Shown here one piece after another: positions 1-6,337 of a stretch of 6,337 nt of DNA. The DNA is from Akkermansiaceae bacterium. Its GTDB lineage: Bacteria > Verrucomicrobiota > Verrucomicrobiia > Verrucomicrobiales > Akkermansiaceae. The notes under the pieces are model-generated. The model did no database searches. It saw nothing but the letters and a program-made list of their open reading frames with translations, and was not told where the DNA came from. The stretch spans positions 1-6,337 of the forward strand of contig JAQGPE010000734.1 of assembly GCA_028293225.1 (NCBI GenBank), read 5' to 3'. Position 1 is the stretch's first letter. The number at the start of each line of letters is the position of its first letter. Made by a program: the position numbers and the translations under genes.

Positions 1-2
1 TG

Positions 3-2738
3 GACGGTTCCTATTTCAGCATCATCTCGATCGATCTGAACGGAGTCATCACCGACTTCAATACCGGCGCCGAGAAAATGCTCGGCTATCCCCGGCAGGA
101 AGTGGTCGGCAAGGAGACACCGGTCAACTTCCACCTCCACCACGAGGTCGAAGCCCACGCCGCATTCCTCTCGGAGAAACTCGGCCGGAAGATTCCGGCG
201 GGGTTGGAAGCTTTTGTCTGCCGGGCCCGCGAGGGCTTCATCGACGACAATGAATGGACCTTCGTTCGCAAGGACGGCTCCCACGTGCCTGTTTCCCTGA
301 GCATCACCGCGTTGAAAAACGATGACGGCGGAGTCATGGGCTACATGGGCATCGCCCGCGACATCAGCTCCCGCAAGGCCACCGAACGGGCCTTGCGACT
401 CAGCGAGGAACGCACCCGGCTGTTCGCGGAATATGCGCCGGCCGCGGTCGCGATGTTCGACCGTGAAATGCGCTACCTGGTGGTGAGCCGGCGCTGGATC
501 ACCGACTACGGCCTCCAGGGCAGAGAGGTGATCGGCCTGTCGCACTACGAGGTTTTTCCGGAAATTTCGGAGCATTGGAAGGAACTGCACCGCCGTTGCC
601 AGGCGGGCGAGGTGATGACTTCACAGGCTGACCTGTTTATCCGCGAAGGTGGCGGCAAGCAGTGGCTGAGCTGGGAGATCCGCCCGTGGTACAATCTTGA
701 AGGGTCGATCGGCGGCATGGTGATGCTCACCCAGGACATCACGGAGCGGCAGCTCGCCGCCGCGGCGTTACGGGACAGCGAGGAACGTTTCCGGCAGGCC
801 TTCGAGTTTGCCGGCATCGGCATGGCGATCATCGGCCTCGACGGAAGCTGGACCCGGGTGAACCAGGCCGTCTGCGACATTGTCGGCTACCCGGAGGAGA
901 TTCTCCTGCGGAAGACCTTTCAGGACATCACCCACCCCGACGATCTCAATGCCGATCTGGATCATGTGAACGAGTTGCTGGTGGGCGAACGCGCGTCCTA
1001 TCAGATGGAAAAGCGCTACTTTCATTGCGATGGTCACATCGTCTGGGTGCGCCTGACCGCCTCACTGGTCAGAAACGCCGAGGGAACTCCGCTCCATTTC
1101 ATCTCGCAGATCGAGGACGTCACCTCGCGGAAATACCTTGAGAAGAATCTGGCCCAGGCCCGTGACGAAGCCATCACCGCCTCACGTCTGAAATCGGAAT
1201 TCCTCGCCAACATGAGCCACGAGATCCGCACGCCGATGAACGGAATCATGGGCATGGCGGGGCTGCTGATGGAGACGCCGCTCACGGAGGAACAACAGGA
1301 AATGGGCAGCATCATCCAGCACAGTTCGGAGAGCCTCCTGGACATCATCAACGACATCCTGGACTTCTCGAAGATCGAAGCCGGTCAACTCCGCATCCAT
1401 CCGGTCGAGTTCCATCCGCGCGAAATGGTTGGCGACATCCTGCGCCTGCTCGCGCCGAAGGCTCATCAAAAGGGCATCGAACTGGTCGACGATTTTGACC
1501 CGGATCTCGACCGGGCTTTCTGGGGCGACAGCGGCCGGCTGCGCCAGGTAATGCTCAATCTGGTGGGGAATGCGATCAAGTTCACCCCTGCCGGCGAGGT
1601 GCTGGTCCGCTTCTCCCAGGTCGGCGACGAGGGCGATTTTTCCACGATCCGGTGCGAAGTCATCGACACCGGCATCGGGATCCCGGAGGAAGCGCAGGCC
1701 CTGCTTTTCCGGCCCTTCAGCCAGGCGGACGGCAGCATCACCCGGCGCTACGGTGGCAGTGGTCTTGGGCTGGCGATTTCCCGGCACCTGATCGAACTGA
1801 TGGGCGGGGCGATCCACTGCGAAAGCACTCCAGGAAAGGGCTCGCGCTTCTGGTTCGAACTCTCGATCGCGAGGAAGGATGTCCAGATGCCTGATTTGGC
1901 CGCCGAGGTCCCGATCGACCGGCGCGTCCTGCTGGTCGATGACAACGACAGCAATCGCCGGATTCTCACCGCGCAGCTCGCGGCCTTCGGCCTCAGCAGC
2001 ACGCCACTCTCCGACCCGCGCGAAGTCATCCCGGTGCTGCTGGAGGCTCGTGACAAGGCGTGCCCCTACGATCTGGTGTTGATGGACTGGGACATGCCGC
2101 ATCAGAGCTTCATGGAGCTGGCGGCGGAGTTGAGGGATCTGGAAGCCTTCTCCGCGCTTCCCCTGGTGATGCTCTCCTCGGCAGGCACTTCGCCAAGTTC
2201 GGATCAGCTGGCGGCGGTCCGCTTCGCGGCCTTCCTCACCAAGCCGGTCCGCTTGGAGCAGTTGCGGCGCTGTCTGGCCACCGTCTTCAATCGACCGCTT
2301 TCGGTCTCCACGGGAGCGGTGGATCCGGCTCTCATCACAGAGTCTCCGAGTTCTCATTTCCACCTGTTGCTCGCGGAGGACAGCGTGGTCAACCAGCGCG
2401 TCGCCTGCCGCCTGCTGCAGAAGCTCGGCCACACGGTCGATGTCGCCGAAGACGGAGCCATCACTCTGGAGAAGCTCGCCGATGGCACCCACTATGACGC
2501 CATCCTGATGGATTGTCAGATGCCGGTGATGGATGGCTACACTGCGACCCGGACCATCCGTAGCGGCAAGAAAGAGGGCGTGCCTTCGAACATCCCGATC
2601 ATCGCTCTAACCGCCAACGCCATGGCCGAGGACCGGATCCGCTGCCTGGAATCCGGAATGACGGACTACATTTCCAAGCCGGTCCGCGCCGAGGACATCC
2701 AGCAGGCCCTGCTGCGCTGCCTGGCCCCGGTGGCTTGA
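3..2738 (+). CDS. Hybrid sensor histidine kinase, three PAS domains and two receiver domains (5' truncated)
   Basis: This is a multi-step phosphorelay sensor kinase, seen from inside its first PAS domain; the start lies before the window. The ATG at 78 is within the PAS core, so it is not the real start. Counting the first full codon (position 3) as residue 1, I see PAS 1 at about 1-125, PAS 2 at 128-250 and PAS 3 at 251-380. A short helical linker leads into HisKA, with the motif NMSHEIRTP and phospho-acceptor His406 (1218-1220). HATPase_c spans about 505-625, with N box NLVGNAIKF, G1 box DTGIGIP and G2 box GGSGLGLAIS. REC1 (about 638-756) has the acidic pair in LLVDDND, phospho-acceptor Asp695 (LMDWDMP) and a TKP lysine. 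REC2 (about 785-908) has LLLAEDS, Asp837 (LMDCQMPVMDG) and SKPV. No membrane segment is visible in the part present, and there is no HPt domain, so a separate HPt protein is expected. The domain order resembles BarA-type kinases. The ligand of the PAS domains cannot be read from the sequence. Confidence 0.95.
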   Translation, partial: DGSYFSIISIDLNGVITDFNTGAEKMLGYPRQEVVGKETPVNFHLHHEVEAHAAFLSEKLGRKIPAGLEAFVCRAREGFIDDNEWTFVRKDGSHVPVSLSITALKNDDGGVMGYMGIARDISSRKATERALRLSEERTRLFAEYAPAAVAMFDREMRYLVVSRRWITDYGLQGREVIGLSHYEVFPEISEHWKELHRRCQAGEVMTSQADLFIREGGGKQWLSWEIRPWYNLEGSIGGMVMLTQDITERQLAAAALRDSEERFRQAFEFAGIGMAIIGLDGSWTRVNQAVCDIVGYPEEILLRKTFQDITHPDDLNADLDHVNELLVGERASYQMEKRYFHCDGHIVWVRLTASLVRNAEGTPLHFISQIEDVTSRKYLEKNLAQARDEAITASRLKSEFLANMSHEIRTPMNGIMGMAGLLMETPLTEEQQEMGSIIQHSSESLLDIINDILDFSKIEAGQLRIHPVEFHPREMVGDILRLLAPKAHQKGIELVDDFDPDLDRAFWGDSGRLRQVMLNLVGNAIKFTPAGEVLVRFSQVGDEGDFSTIRCEVIDTGIGIPEEAQALLFRPFSQADGSITRRYGGSGLGLAISRHLIELMGGAIHCESTPGKGSRFWFELSIARKDVQMPDLAAEVPIDRRVLLVDDNDSNRRILTAQLAAFGLSSTPLSDPREVIPVLLEARDKACPYDLVLMDWDMPHQSFMELAAELRDLEAFSALPLVMLSSAGTSPSSDQLAAVRFAAFLTKPVRLEQLRRCLATVFNRPLSVSTGAVDPALITESPSSHFHLLLAEDSVVNQRVACRLLQKLGHTVDVAEDGAITLEKLADGTHYDAILMDCQMPVMDGYTATRTIRSGKKEGVPSNIPIIALTANAMAEDRIRCLESGMTDYISKPVRAEDIQQALLRCLAPVA

Positions 2739-2815
2739 TTTTTTCATTTCGGAAAGACCGGACTGGCGCAGAGTGGGAATGTCGGTTTATTGATGCCATT
2801 CACGCAGACAATCCG

Positions 2816-4096
2816 ATGGGCACCGGTCTTTCCATTCCACTCGACACCGGGCTGCAGGGCATCATTTCCCAGCTTCACGGCATCCTCAGCGTCCATCCGG
2901 GCGCTCCGTCCGAAAAGGCCCTTTCCTCGCTTTGCGACATCCTCTACTCGGCGAGCCTGCTGAAGGAAGAAGGCCGGGCGGTAAGAGCACGGGTGATCGT
3001 CGCACCTCCCGGATCGTTCACTTCTTCCAGCGGCCCGCCGGAAGGAATCCATGCCGTCCGCTTCACCATGGAGCACGGGATGACGGCGAACGAGATCAAG
3101 CGGCTCTGCCCGGCGGCGAGCTTCTTCCACTCCGTGGTGGCGGTCTGGCCGGACAAGCACGGTGACTTCAAGATCTGGGGCGTCCTCAACACCGGTCCGC
3201 GCTGGATGAATCTGGTGGCCGGCGGTCGCAAGCCGTTGGGCGATGACATCCCCTTCCCGATCATGCACGTCCGGGATCCGGGCTGGGTGCTTTTCTATCA
3301 GGGCTATACCCTGCTGGCGGAGTGGCGCGGCCGGGAGCTATTCGGACCGCGCCTGGATGTCTTCCAGTCGAAGCTCCTGAACGATCGCTTCGCCAAACTG
3401 CGTCTGAGATTGGTTGAAGACCTTCCGGCCGGTTGCCTGCCCCCTGCGCTTTCTTCGGAGTCCTATGCCGACCTGTGCCACCTGATCGCGATCCAGTTCA
3501 TCAAGCGGATCATCAATCTGGTCCGCAGCAGCAGTCACGGCGGGACGCTGATTTTTCTGCCCGAAGGCGAGACAGGCGCCGAAATCGCGGCCCACTGGAT
3601 CGACTGCAAATACTCGGCGGAAGCGACTATCGACGGGATGCGTTTTCACCACCTGCTGCAGAAGATCCTGCGCCGGGTCGGCCAGTTGACCCCGCCGGGA
3701 GCGACGCTGGAGGAGGCCTGGCAGATCTTCCGCAACAGCAACGATCCGGAGCTCGACCGGCTGGAAGAGGCCTTCTTCGAACTGGCGCGCTTTTTCTCGG
3801 ATCTGATGCAGGTCGACGGCGCGCTGGTGCTCGACCAGACGCTCTCCATCATCGGCTTCGGCGGCGAGATCCGCGTCGATCAGAACGTGTTCCTCGTCGG
3901 CTTGGCCCAGGATCTGGACGGTAGCCACGTCAGCAGTTGGGACGTGCGCAATGACGGCACGCGCCACCGCGCCGTCTACCGGCTGTGTTCCGTCGAGCCC
4001 GAGGTGATGGGCTGGGTGATTTCCCAGGACAGCTACGTCCGCTTCATCGCGAACATCGAAGACTCGGTGGTCTTCTGGATGCACACGGTGATCTAG
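2816..4096 (+). CDS. Putative diadenylate cyclase (DisA_N/DAC domain at C-terminus) with an uncharacterised N-terminal region
   Basis: The predicted product (426 residues from the ATG at 2816) probably makes c-di-AMP from two ATP. The last 100 or so residues carry the family signatures: VDGALVL with Asp334-Gly335-Ala336 (3815-3823), then GTRHRAVYRLC with Arg383-His384-Arg385 (3962-3970), then a hydrophobic strand and ISQD at 402-405. The first 300 residues are not DisA's helix-hairpin-helix region, nor CdaA's membrane helices. They look mixed alpha/beta and soluble, with a segment around 239-249 (SSHGGTLIFLP). They recall the predicted sensor regions (DACNV-type) described N-terminal to some DAC domains, but I name that family only from memory. 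The gene begins 77 bp after the kinase stop, so co-transcription is plausible. An in-frame TTG at 2735, overlapping the kinase stop as TTGA, would add 27 residues. That stretch has 11 of 26 codons ending in G/C against 20 of 26 just after the ATG, so I prefer the ATG. No clear ribosome binding site precedes either start. Activity is inferred. Confidence 0.85.
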   Translation: MGTGLSIPLDTGLQGIISQLHGILSVHPGAPSEKALSSLCDILYSASLLKEEGRAVRARVIVAPPGSFTSSSGPPEGIHAVRFTMEHGMTANEIKRLCPAASFFHSVVAVWPDKHGDFKIWGVLNTGPRWMNLVAGGRKPLGDDIPFPIMHVRDPGWVLFYQGYTLLAEWRGRELFGPRLDVFQSKLLNDRFAKLRLRLVEDLPAGCLPPALSSESYADLCHLIAIQFIKRIINLVRSSSHGGTLIFLPEGETGAEIAAHWIDCKYSAEATIDGMRFHHLLQKILRRVGQLTPPGATLEEAWQIFRNSNDPELDRLEEAFFELARFFSDLMQVDGALVLDQTLSIIGFGGEIRVDQNVFLVGLAQDLDGSHVSSWDVRNDGTRHRAVYRLCSVEPEVMGWVISQDSYVRFIANIEDSVVFWMHTVI

Positions 4097-4101
4097 TCGC
4101 T

Positions 4102-4845
4102 TCAGACGCCGATCTTCTCGGCCAGGAAGCGCAGCATGAGCAGCATGCAGACGCGGGCCAGGGCGGGATTGTAGCGGGCGCCTTCGTCGCGCAGGAAAGC
4201 GTGGGCGGCATTGAACTCGTGCCACTCGTAGTCGGCGGTGATCTCATCGAGCTTCGCCTTCACTTTCACCCGGCCCTCCAGAGGAATGTGCGGATCCTGG
4301 CGGCCGAAGACAAACAGCAGCGGGCTGCCGATTTCACCGATCCGCTCCAGGGTGTCGTCGGCTTTTCCCGGGCCGAGGCTGCCGCTGTGCAGGTCGGTCG
4401 GGTAGAAGGCGACCACGGCTTCAATCTCCGGGTGCAGCCCGGCGCGAACCGCCAGGTGGCCGCCCAGGCAGACGCCGAAGCTGGCGACCCGGCCGGTCGA
4501 GAATTCATGGGCCTTGAGGAACTTCACCAGCACGTCCGTGTCCTCATCGTGGGACGCCAGTTCCTTCTCATACTTGAGGGCATTGCCCCGCTCGGAGCCG
4601 GCGGCGTCGTACGCGAGCACCGTCCCCGGGGCCTCGAACTCGTGGTAGACCTCAGGCACGGCGACGAGGTATCCCTCGCCTGCCAGCGCCGCGGCCATGC
4701 GCCGGATCGGGCCGGTGGCCTGGAAGATTTCCGAGTAAAAGATCAGCGCGGGGTGCTTTCCCTCCGTCGCGGGAGTGAACAGATGCACCCGCATCGATCC
4801 GCGGGTCGTGGAGAGGTCGGCGAAGGATTCCGTGAGCGTGGCCAT
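4102..4845 (-). CDS. Dienelactone hydrolase family protein (alpha/beta hydrolase)
   Basis: This 247-residue protein is of normal length for the dienelactone hydrolase family: cytoplasmic, single-domain alpha/beta hydrolases that open lactones or cleave esters with a cysteine nucleophile. The full triad is visible: Cys126 in the nucleophile elbow GVCLGG, Asp184 in FGRQDPHIP, and His215 in NAAHAF. Glu39 in YSEIF matches the conserved glutamate that activates the cysteine in the well-studied enzyme. There is no signal peptide. The start at 4845 gives the expected N-terminus, with a beta-strand lead-in followed by the HPALIFYSEI strand; no Shine-Dalgarno motif precedes it. The gene faces the cyclase gene tail to tail with 5 bp between stop codons, and diverges from the lipoprotein gene. 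No aromatic-degradation genes lie nearby, so the natural substrate is unknown and a role in chlorocatechol breakdown should not be assumed. Confidence 0.93.
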   Translation of the reverse strand: MATLTESFADLSTTRGSMRVHLFTPATEGKHPALIFYSEIFQATGPIRRMAAALAGEGYLVAVPEVYHEFEAPGTVLAYDAAGSERGNALKYEKELASHDEDTDVLVKFLKAHEFSTGRVASFGVCLGGHLAVRAGLHPEIEAVVAFYPTDLHSGSLGPGKADDTLERIGEIGSPLLFVFGRQDPHIPLEGRVKVKAKLDEITADYEWHEFNAAHAFLRDEGARYNPALARVCMLLMLRFLAEKIGV

Positions 4846-4917
4846 TTCGCCGCGAGCATGTCGGCTTGGCCGCGGGATGCCAGCCTTTCGAAGGGGATTT
4901 CACGCCCTCTCAAATCT

Positions 4918-4932
4918 CTCGCCGCTGGCGAG
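4918..4932. repeat. Perfect 6-bp inverted repeat in the divergent spacer
   Basis: CTCGCC-GCT-GGCGAG forms a perfect 6-bp stem with a 3-base loop. It lies inside the 126-bp spacer (4846-4971) between the divergently transcribed hydrolase and lipoprotein genes. It could be an operator for either gene or a hairpin in a leader transcript. In GC-rich DNA such a repeat also arises by chance. The rest of this spacer shows no clear -10/-35 pair in either direction. Confidence 0.35.
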
Positions 4933-4971
4933 TCCGGGCGCTAGCAACAGGCAATCAGTTATCTCGACCTT

Positions 4972-5571
4972 ATGACCTTTCACTCTCCACGACTCCTCTT
5001 CGCGCTCCTGCCGTGGCTGCTCGTCTCTTGTGTCACCCAATCCGAGCCAGCGCTCTACGATACCGTGCAGATCTCAAAGGGTTGCCGGGAGTCGCATTTC
5101 CAGATCTCAGGAGTCCCGGTCATCAGCAAGGAAAAGGGTCAAACTCTGGCCACCATCAAACAAGGCTCGAAAGGAATTCCTTATAGCGTCTACTGGCCGG
5201 CGGGATTGGTTCCGGAACCTGCGAAAAGCTATCAGTTTGAATACCTGAAGGCAGAGATCACGCGGAACTCCGGTGAACGGCCCTGGACGGACGTCGAGAT
5301 CTTGCGGATCAAGGACGGGGATAAGATCCTTGTCGATAAATCCATCTGTCCTCTCCACCAGGCGCCGATGGCCCGCCAAGTGGAGGAAGACGTCTCCGCG
5401 CCGGACTACAGCGCCTACTACCTCTGGACCTACCGGCAGGCTCACTGCCCGAACGACGGCAGAGCTTACCTGACTTGCGATTCGGGGATCAGCCACCTGC
5501 GCTGGAAATGCCCGGCCTGCTATAAGATTGCTGAAACTTGGGAGAAGAAGCACGGCACCCCGAAGGGATAG
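4972..5571 (+). CDS. Predicted lipoprotein with zinc-ribbon-like Cys/His cluster, function unknown
   Basis: I do not recognise this 199-residue protein as a named family. Its N-terminus is a typical lipoprotein signal: one Arg, a hydrophobic stretch, then the lipobox LVSC with Cys20 as the lipidated residue, so it is probably anchored in a membrane facing the periplasm or the outside. The mature part reads as a small beta-rich domain. The C-terminal half holds regularly placed Cys and His residues: Cys126-x2-His129 (ICPLH), His158-Cys159-Pro, Cys169, and Cys180-x2-Cys183 (KCPACYK). CxxH and CxxC pairs about 50 residues apart could bind one zinc ion; disulfide bonds are the alternative for an exported protein. 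The start is fixed by the signal peptide. It diverges from the hydrolase gene across 126 bp. By eye, third codon positions are less GC-biased than in the kinase and cyclase genes. Confidence 0.8.
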   Translation: MTFHSPRLLFALLPWLLVSCVTQSEPALYDTVQISKGCRESHFQISGVPVISKEKGQTLATIKQGSKGIPYSVYWPAGLVPEPAKSYQFEYLKAEITRNSGERPWTDVEILRIKDGDKILVDKSICPLHQAPMARQVEEDVSAPDYSAYYLWTYRQAHCPNDGRAYLTCDSGISHLRWKCPACYKIAETWEKKHGTPKG

Positions 5572-5628
5572 CTGCGGGACAGGTCAAATTCCGACGAAAT
5601 GCCAAATTCCCGGCGCTCTAGGAGTGTG

Positions 5629-5661
5629 CCGGCATCTCGAAACGCAACGTTTGGCCGCCGG
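5629..5661. repeat. Nested imperfect hairpin between the lipoprotein and discoidin-like genes
   Basis: An outer pair, CCGGC (5629-5633) with GCCGG (5657-5661), encloses a perfect inner palindrome AAACG-CAA-CGTTT (5640-5652). The mismatched interior is 6 bases on one side and 4 on the other. The structure begins 57 bases after the lipoprotein stop and ends 83 bases before the next start. No T-run follows it, so it is a poor intrinsic terminator; an operator or transcript hairpin is possible. The surrounding 173-bp spacer (5572-5744) shows no other gene. Confidence 0.35.
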
Positions 5662-5721
5662 AGACAGTTTCAAAAGCTCCGAAAGATCTAAGCGGCATGG
5701 CTCTTCAGTCGTTTAGGACCG

Positions 5722-5727
5722 TATACT
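5722..5727 (+). promoter_or_regulatory. Possible -10 element for the exported discoidin-like protein gene
   Basis: TATACT matches the bacterial -10 consensus at five of six positions and lies 17 bases before the ATG at 5745. Transcription from it would begin about 7 bases downstream and leave a leader of only about 10 bases. I find no good -35 hexamer at a 15-19 base spacing. The call rests on the -10 alone and could be chance. Confidence 0.3.
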
Positions 5728-5744
5728 CCACACCACCCCTCCTC

Positions 5745-6337
5745 ATGCGTCCCTTTCTCGCCGTCAGTGCTTCCCTCTTCGCCCTCTCTTCTCCCCTCCT
5801 CCACGCACAGGTTCAGGTCATTACGGGCCACGATGAAGGTGACGCCGGTTTCTGGCTGGGGGCGATCCAGCCGCCCGCGATCGACGACGCCGCGCAGAAG
5901 GCGACCTTCAAGGTGGTGGACGGCCAGCCGGGCGGCACCCCGATCACGGTGCTGAACGACGGCGAAATCCCCAAGGGCGAGGATGATCCGAAGGGCAGCT
6001 TTTTCTTCGCCGACTCCAGCGAGGGCGGCCGCTTCAGCGTCGATCTCGGCAGTGTGATCACGGTCAAATCGGTGGACACCTACTCCTGGCACGGCGGTGG
6101 ACGTGCGCCGCAACTCTATCGCCTGTGGGCTGCCAACGGCAAGGACGCCGCCTTTGATGCCGCGCCGAAGAAGGGCACCGATCCCAAGACGGTCGGCTGG
6201 ACGCTCGTGGCGACCGTGGATACCCGCCCGAAGACCGGCTCGGTCGGCGGCCAGTATGGGGTCGAGGTGACCAACAAGCAGGCCGGCGGTCTGGGCGACT
6301 ACCAGTATCTCCTCTTCGAAGTGGCCCGCACTTCCAC
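5745..6337 (+). CDS. Secreted protein with discoidin-like (F5/8 type C) region, 3' truncated
   Basis: An open frame of 197 complete codons begins at the ATG at 5745 and runs off the window without a stop. The N-terminus is a classical Sec signal peptide: Met-Arg, a hydrophobic run to about residue 19, and a likely signal peptidase I site after LLHA (residues 18-21), with the mature protein starting QVQV. The mature part is rich in Gly, Asp and beta-type residues. Around residues 94-130 the pattern GGRFSVDLGS, then VDTYSWH, then APQLYRLWAANG, followed by GWTLVATVDTRP (151-162) and YQYLLFEV (186-193), matches the strand order of discoidin-like jelly-roll domains, which usually bind carbohydrate or surface ligands. 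Similar exported proteins are, to my knowledge, common in Verrucomicrobiota and Planctomycetes. The missing C-terminus could carry an enzyme domain or a PEP-CTERM sorting signal, which cannot be judged here. The start is preceded by a pyrimidine-rich stretch with no Shine-Dalgarno motif. Confidence 0.82.
   Translation, partial: MRPFLAVSASLFALSSPLLHAQVQVITGHDEGDAGFWLGAIQPPAIDDAAQKATFKVVDGQPGGTPITVLNDGEIPKGEDDPKGSFFFADSSEGGRFSVDLGSVITVKSVDTYSWHGGGRAPQLYRLWAANGKDAAFDAAPKKGTDPKTVGWTLVATVDTRPKTGSVGGQYGVEVTNKQAGGLGDYQYLLFEVARTS

Noticed and set aside
78..80. ATG at 78 as the start of the kinase
   Set aside because: The frame is open to the window edge, and the residues before it complete a PAS domain (ISIDLNGVITDFN), so the Met is internal.
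1182..2492. 436-codon open frame on the minus strand inside the kinase gene
   Set aside because: It lies wholly antisense to clear HisKA, HATPase and receiver motifs. Its product is rich in Arg, Asp, Gln and Ala with no recognisable domain, as expected from the reverse of GC-rich coding DNA.
3338..4225. 295-codon minus-strand open frame across the cyclase gene
   Set aside because: It is antisense to the conserved DGA and GTRHR region and has a low-complexity Arg/Asp/Gln-rich product. It also overlaps the end of the hydrolase gene in another frame.
3985..4944. 319-codon plus-strand open frame across the hydrolase gene
   Set aside because: It is antisense to a gene with an intact catalytic triad and overlaps the end of the cyclase gene. 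No domain is visible in its product.
4959..4964. TTATCT just before the lipoprotein ATG as a leaderless -10 element
   Set aside because: It matches the -10 consensus at only two of six positions and has no -35 partner.
5585..5610. Direct repeat CAAATTCC at 5585-5592 and 5603-5610
   Set aside because: Only two 8-base copies 18 bases apart, close after a stop codon, with no promoter nearby. Too little to call an operator.
5688..6113. 141-codon minus-strand open frame opposite the discoidin-like gene
   Set aside because: The plus strand carries a convincing signal peptide and family pattern over the same bases, while the minus-strand product has none.

Overview
The window is GC-rich, tightly packed bacterial chromosome. 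It holds five protein-coding genes, two of them cut by the window edges. I see no RNA genes, insertion sequences, CRISPR arrays or long repeats. Gene content fits a Verrucomicrobiota-type, Gram-negative-like bacterium: a multi-PAS hybrid kinase, a diadenylate cyclase-like protein with a non-DisA N-terminus, a lipobox lipoprotein, and a secreted discoidin-like protein of a type I associate with Verrucomicrobiota and Planctomycetes. That assignment is inference from protein style; the window contains no taxonomic marker.

Layout. (1) Positions 3-2738, plus strand: the 3' part of a hybrid sensor histidine kinase with PAS-PAS-PAS-HisKA-HATPase-REC-REC architecture; its start lies upstream of the window. 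(2) Positions 2816-4096, plus strand: a protein whose C-terminal domain carries the DGA and GTRHR signatures of diadenylate cyclases (c-di-AMP synthases), behind a long N-terminal region of unproven function. It directly follows the kinase and could share its transcript. (3) Positions 4102-4845, minus strand: a dienelactone hydrolase family enzyme with a complete Cys-Asp-His triad, convergent with the cyclase across only 5 bp. (4) Positions 4972-5571, plus strand: a small predicted lipoprotein with a Cys/His arrangement resembling a zinc ribbon, divergent from the hydrolase across a 126-bp spacer. (5) Positions 5745-6337, plus strand: the 5' part of an exported protein with a discoidin-like beta-sandwich region; it runs off the window.

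The most interesting unit is the kinase-cyclase pair. A multi-PAS phosphorelay kinase sits immediately upstream of a putative c-di-AMP synthase of unusual domain layout. This suggests, but does not prove, that environmental or redox sensing and c-di-AMP signalling are linked here. The cyclase domain keeps the catalytic motifs but has a longer spacing between them than DisA or CdaA, and a changed motif near its end.

None of the four starts inside the window has a clear Shine-Dalgarno sequence. The two spacers upstream of the lipoprotein and the exported protein hold small perfect inverted repeats of unknown meaning.
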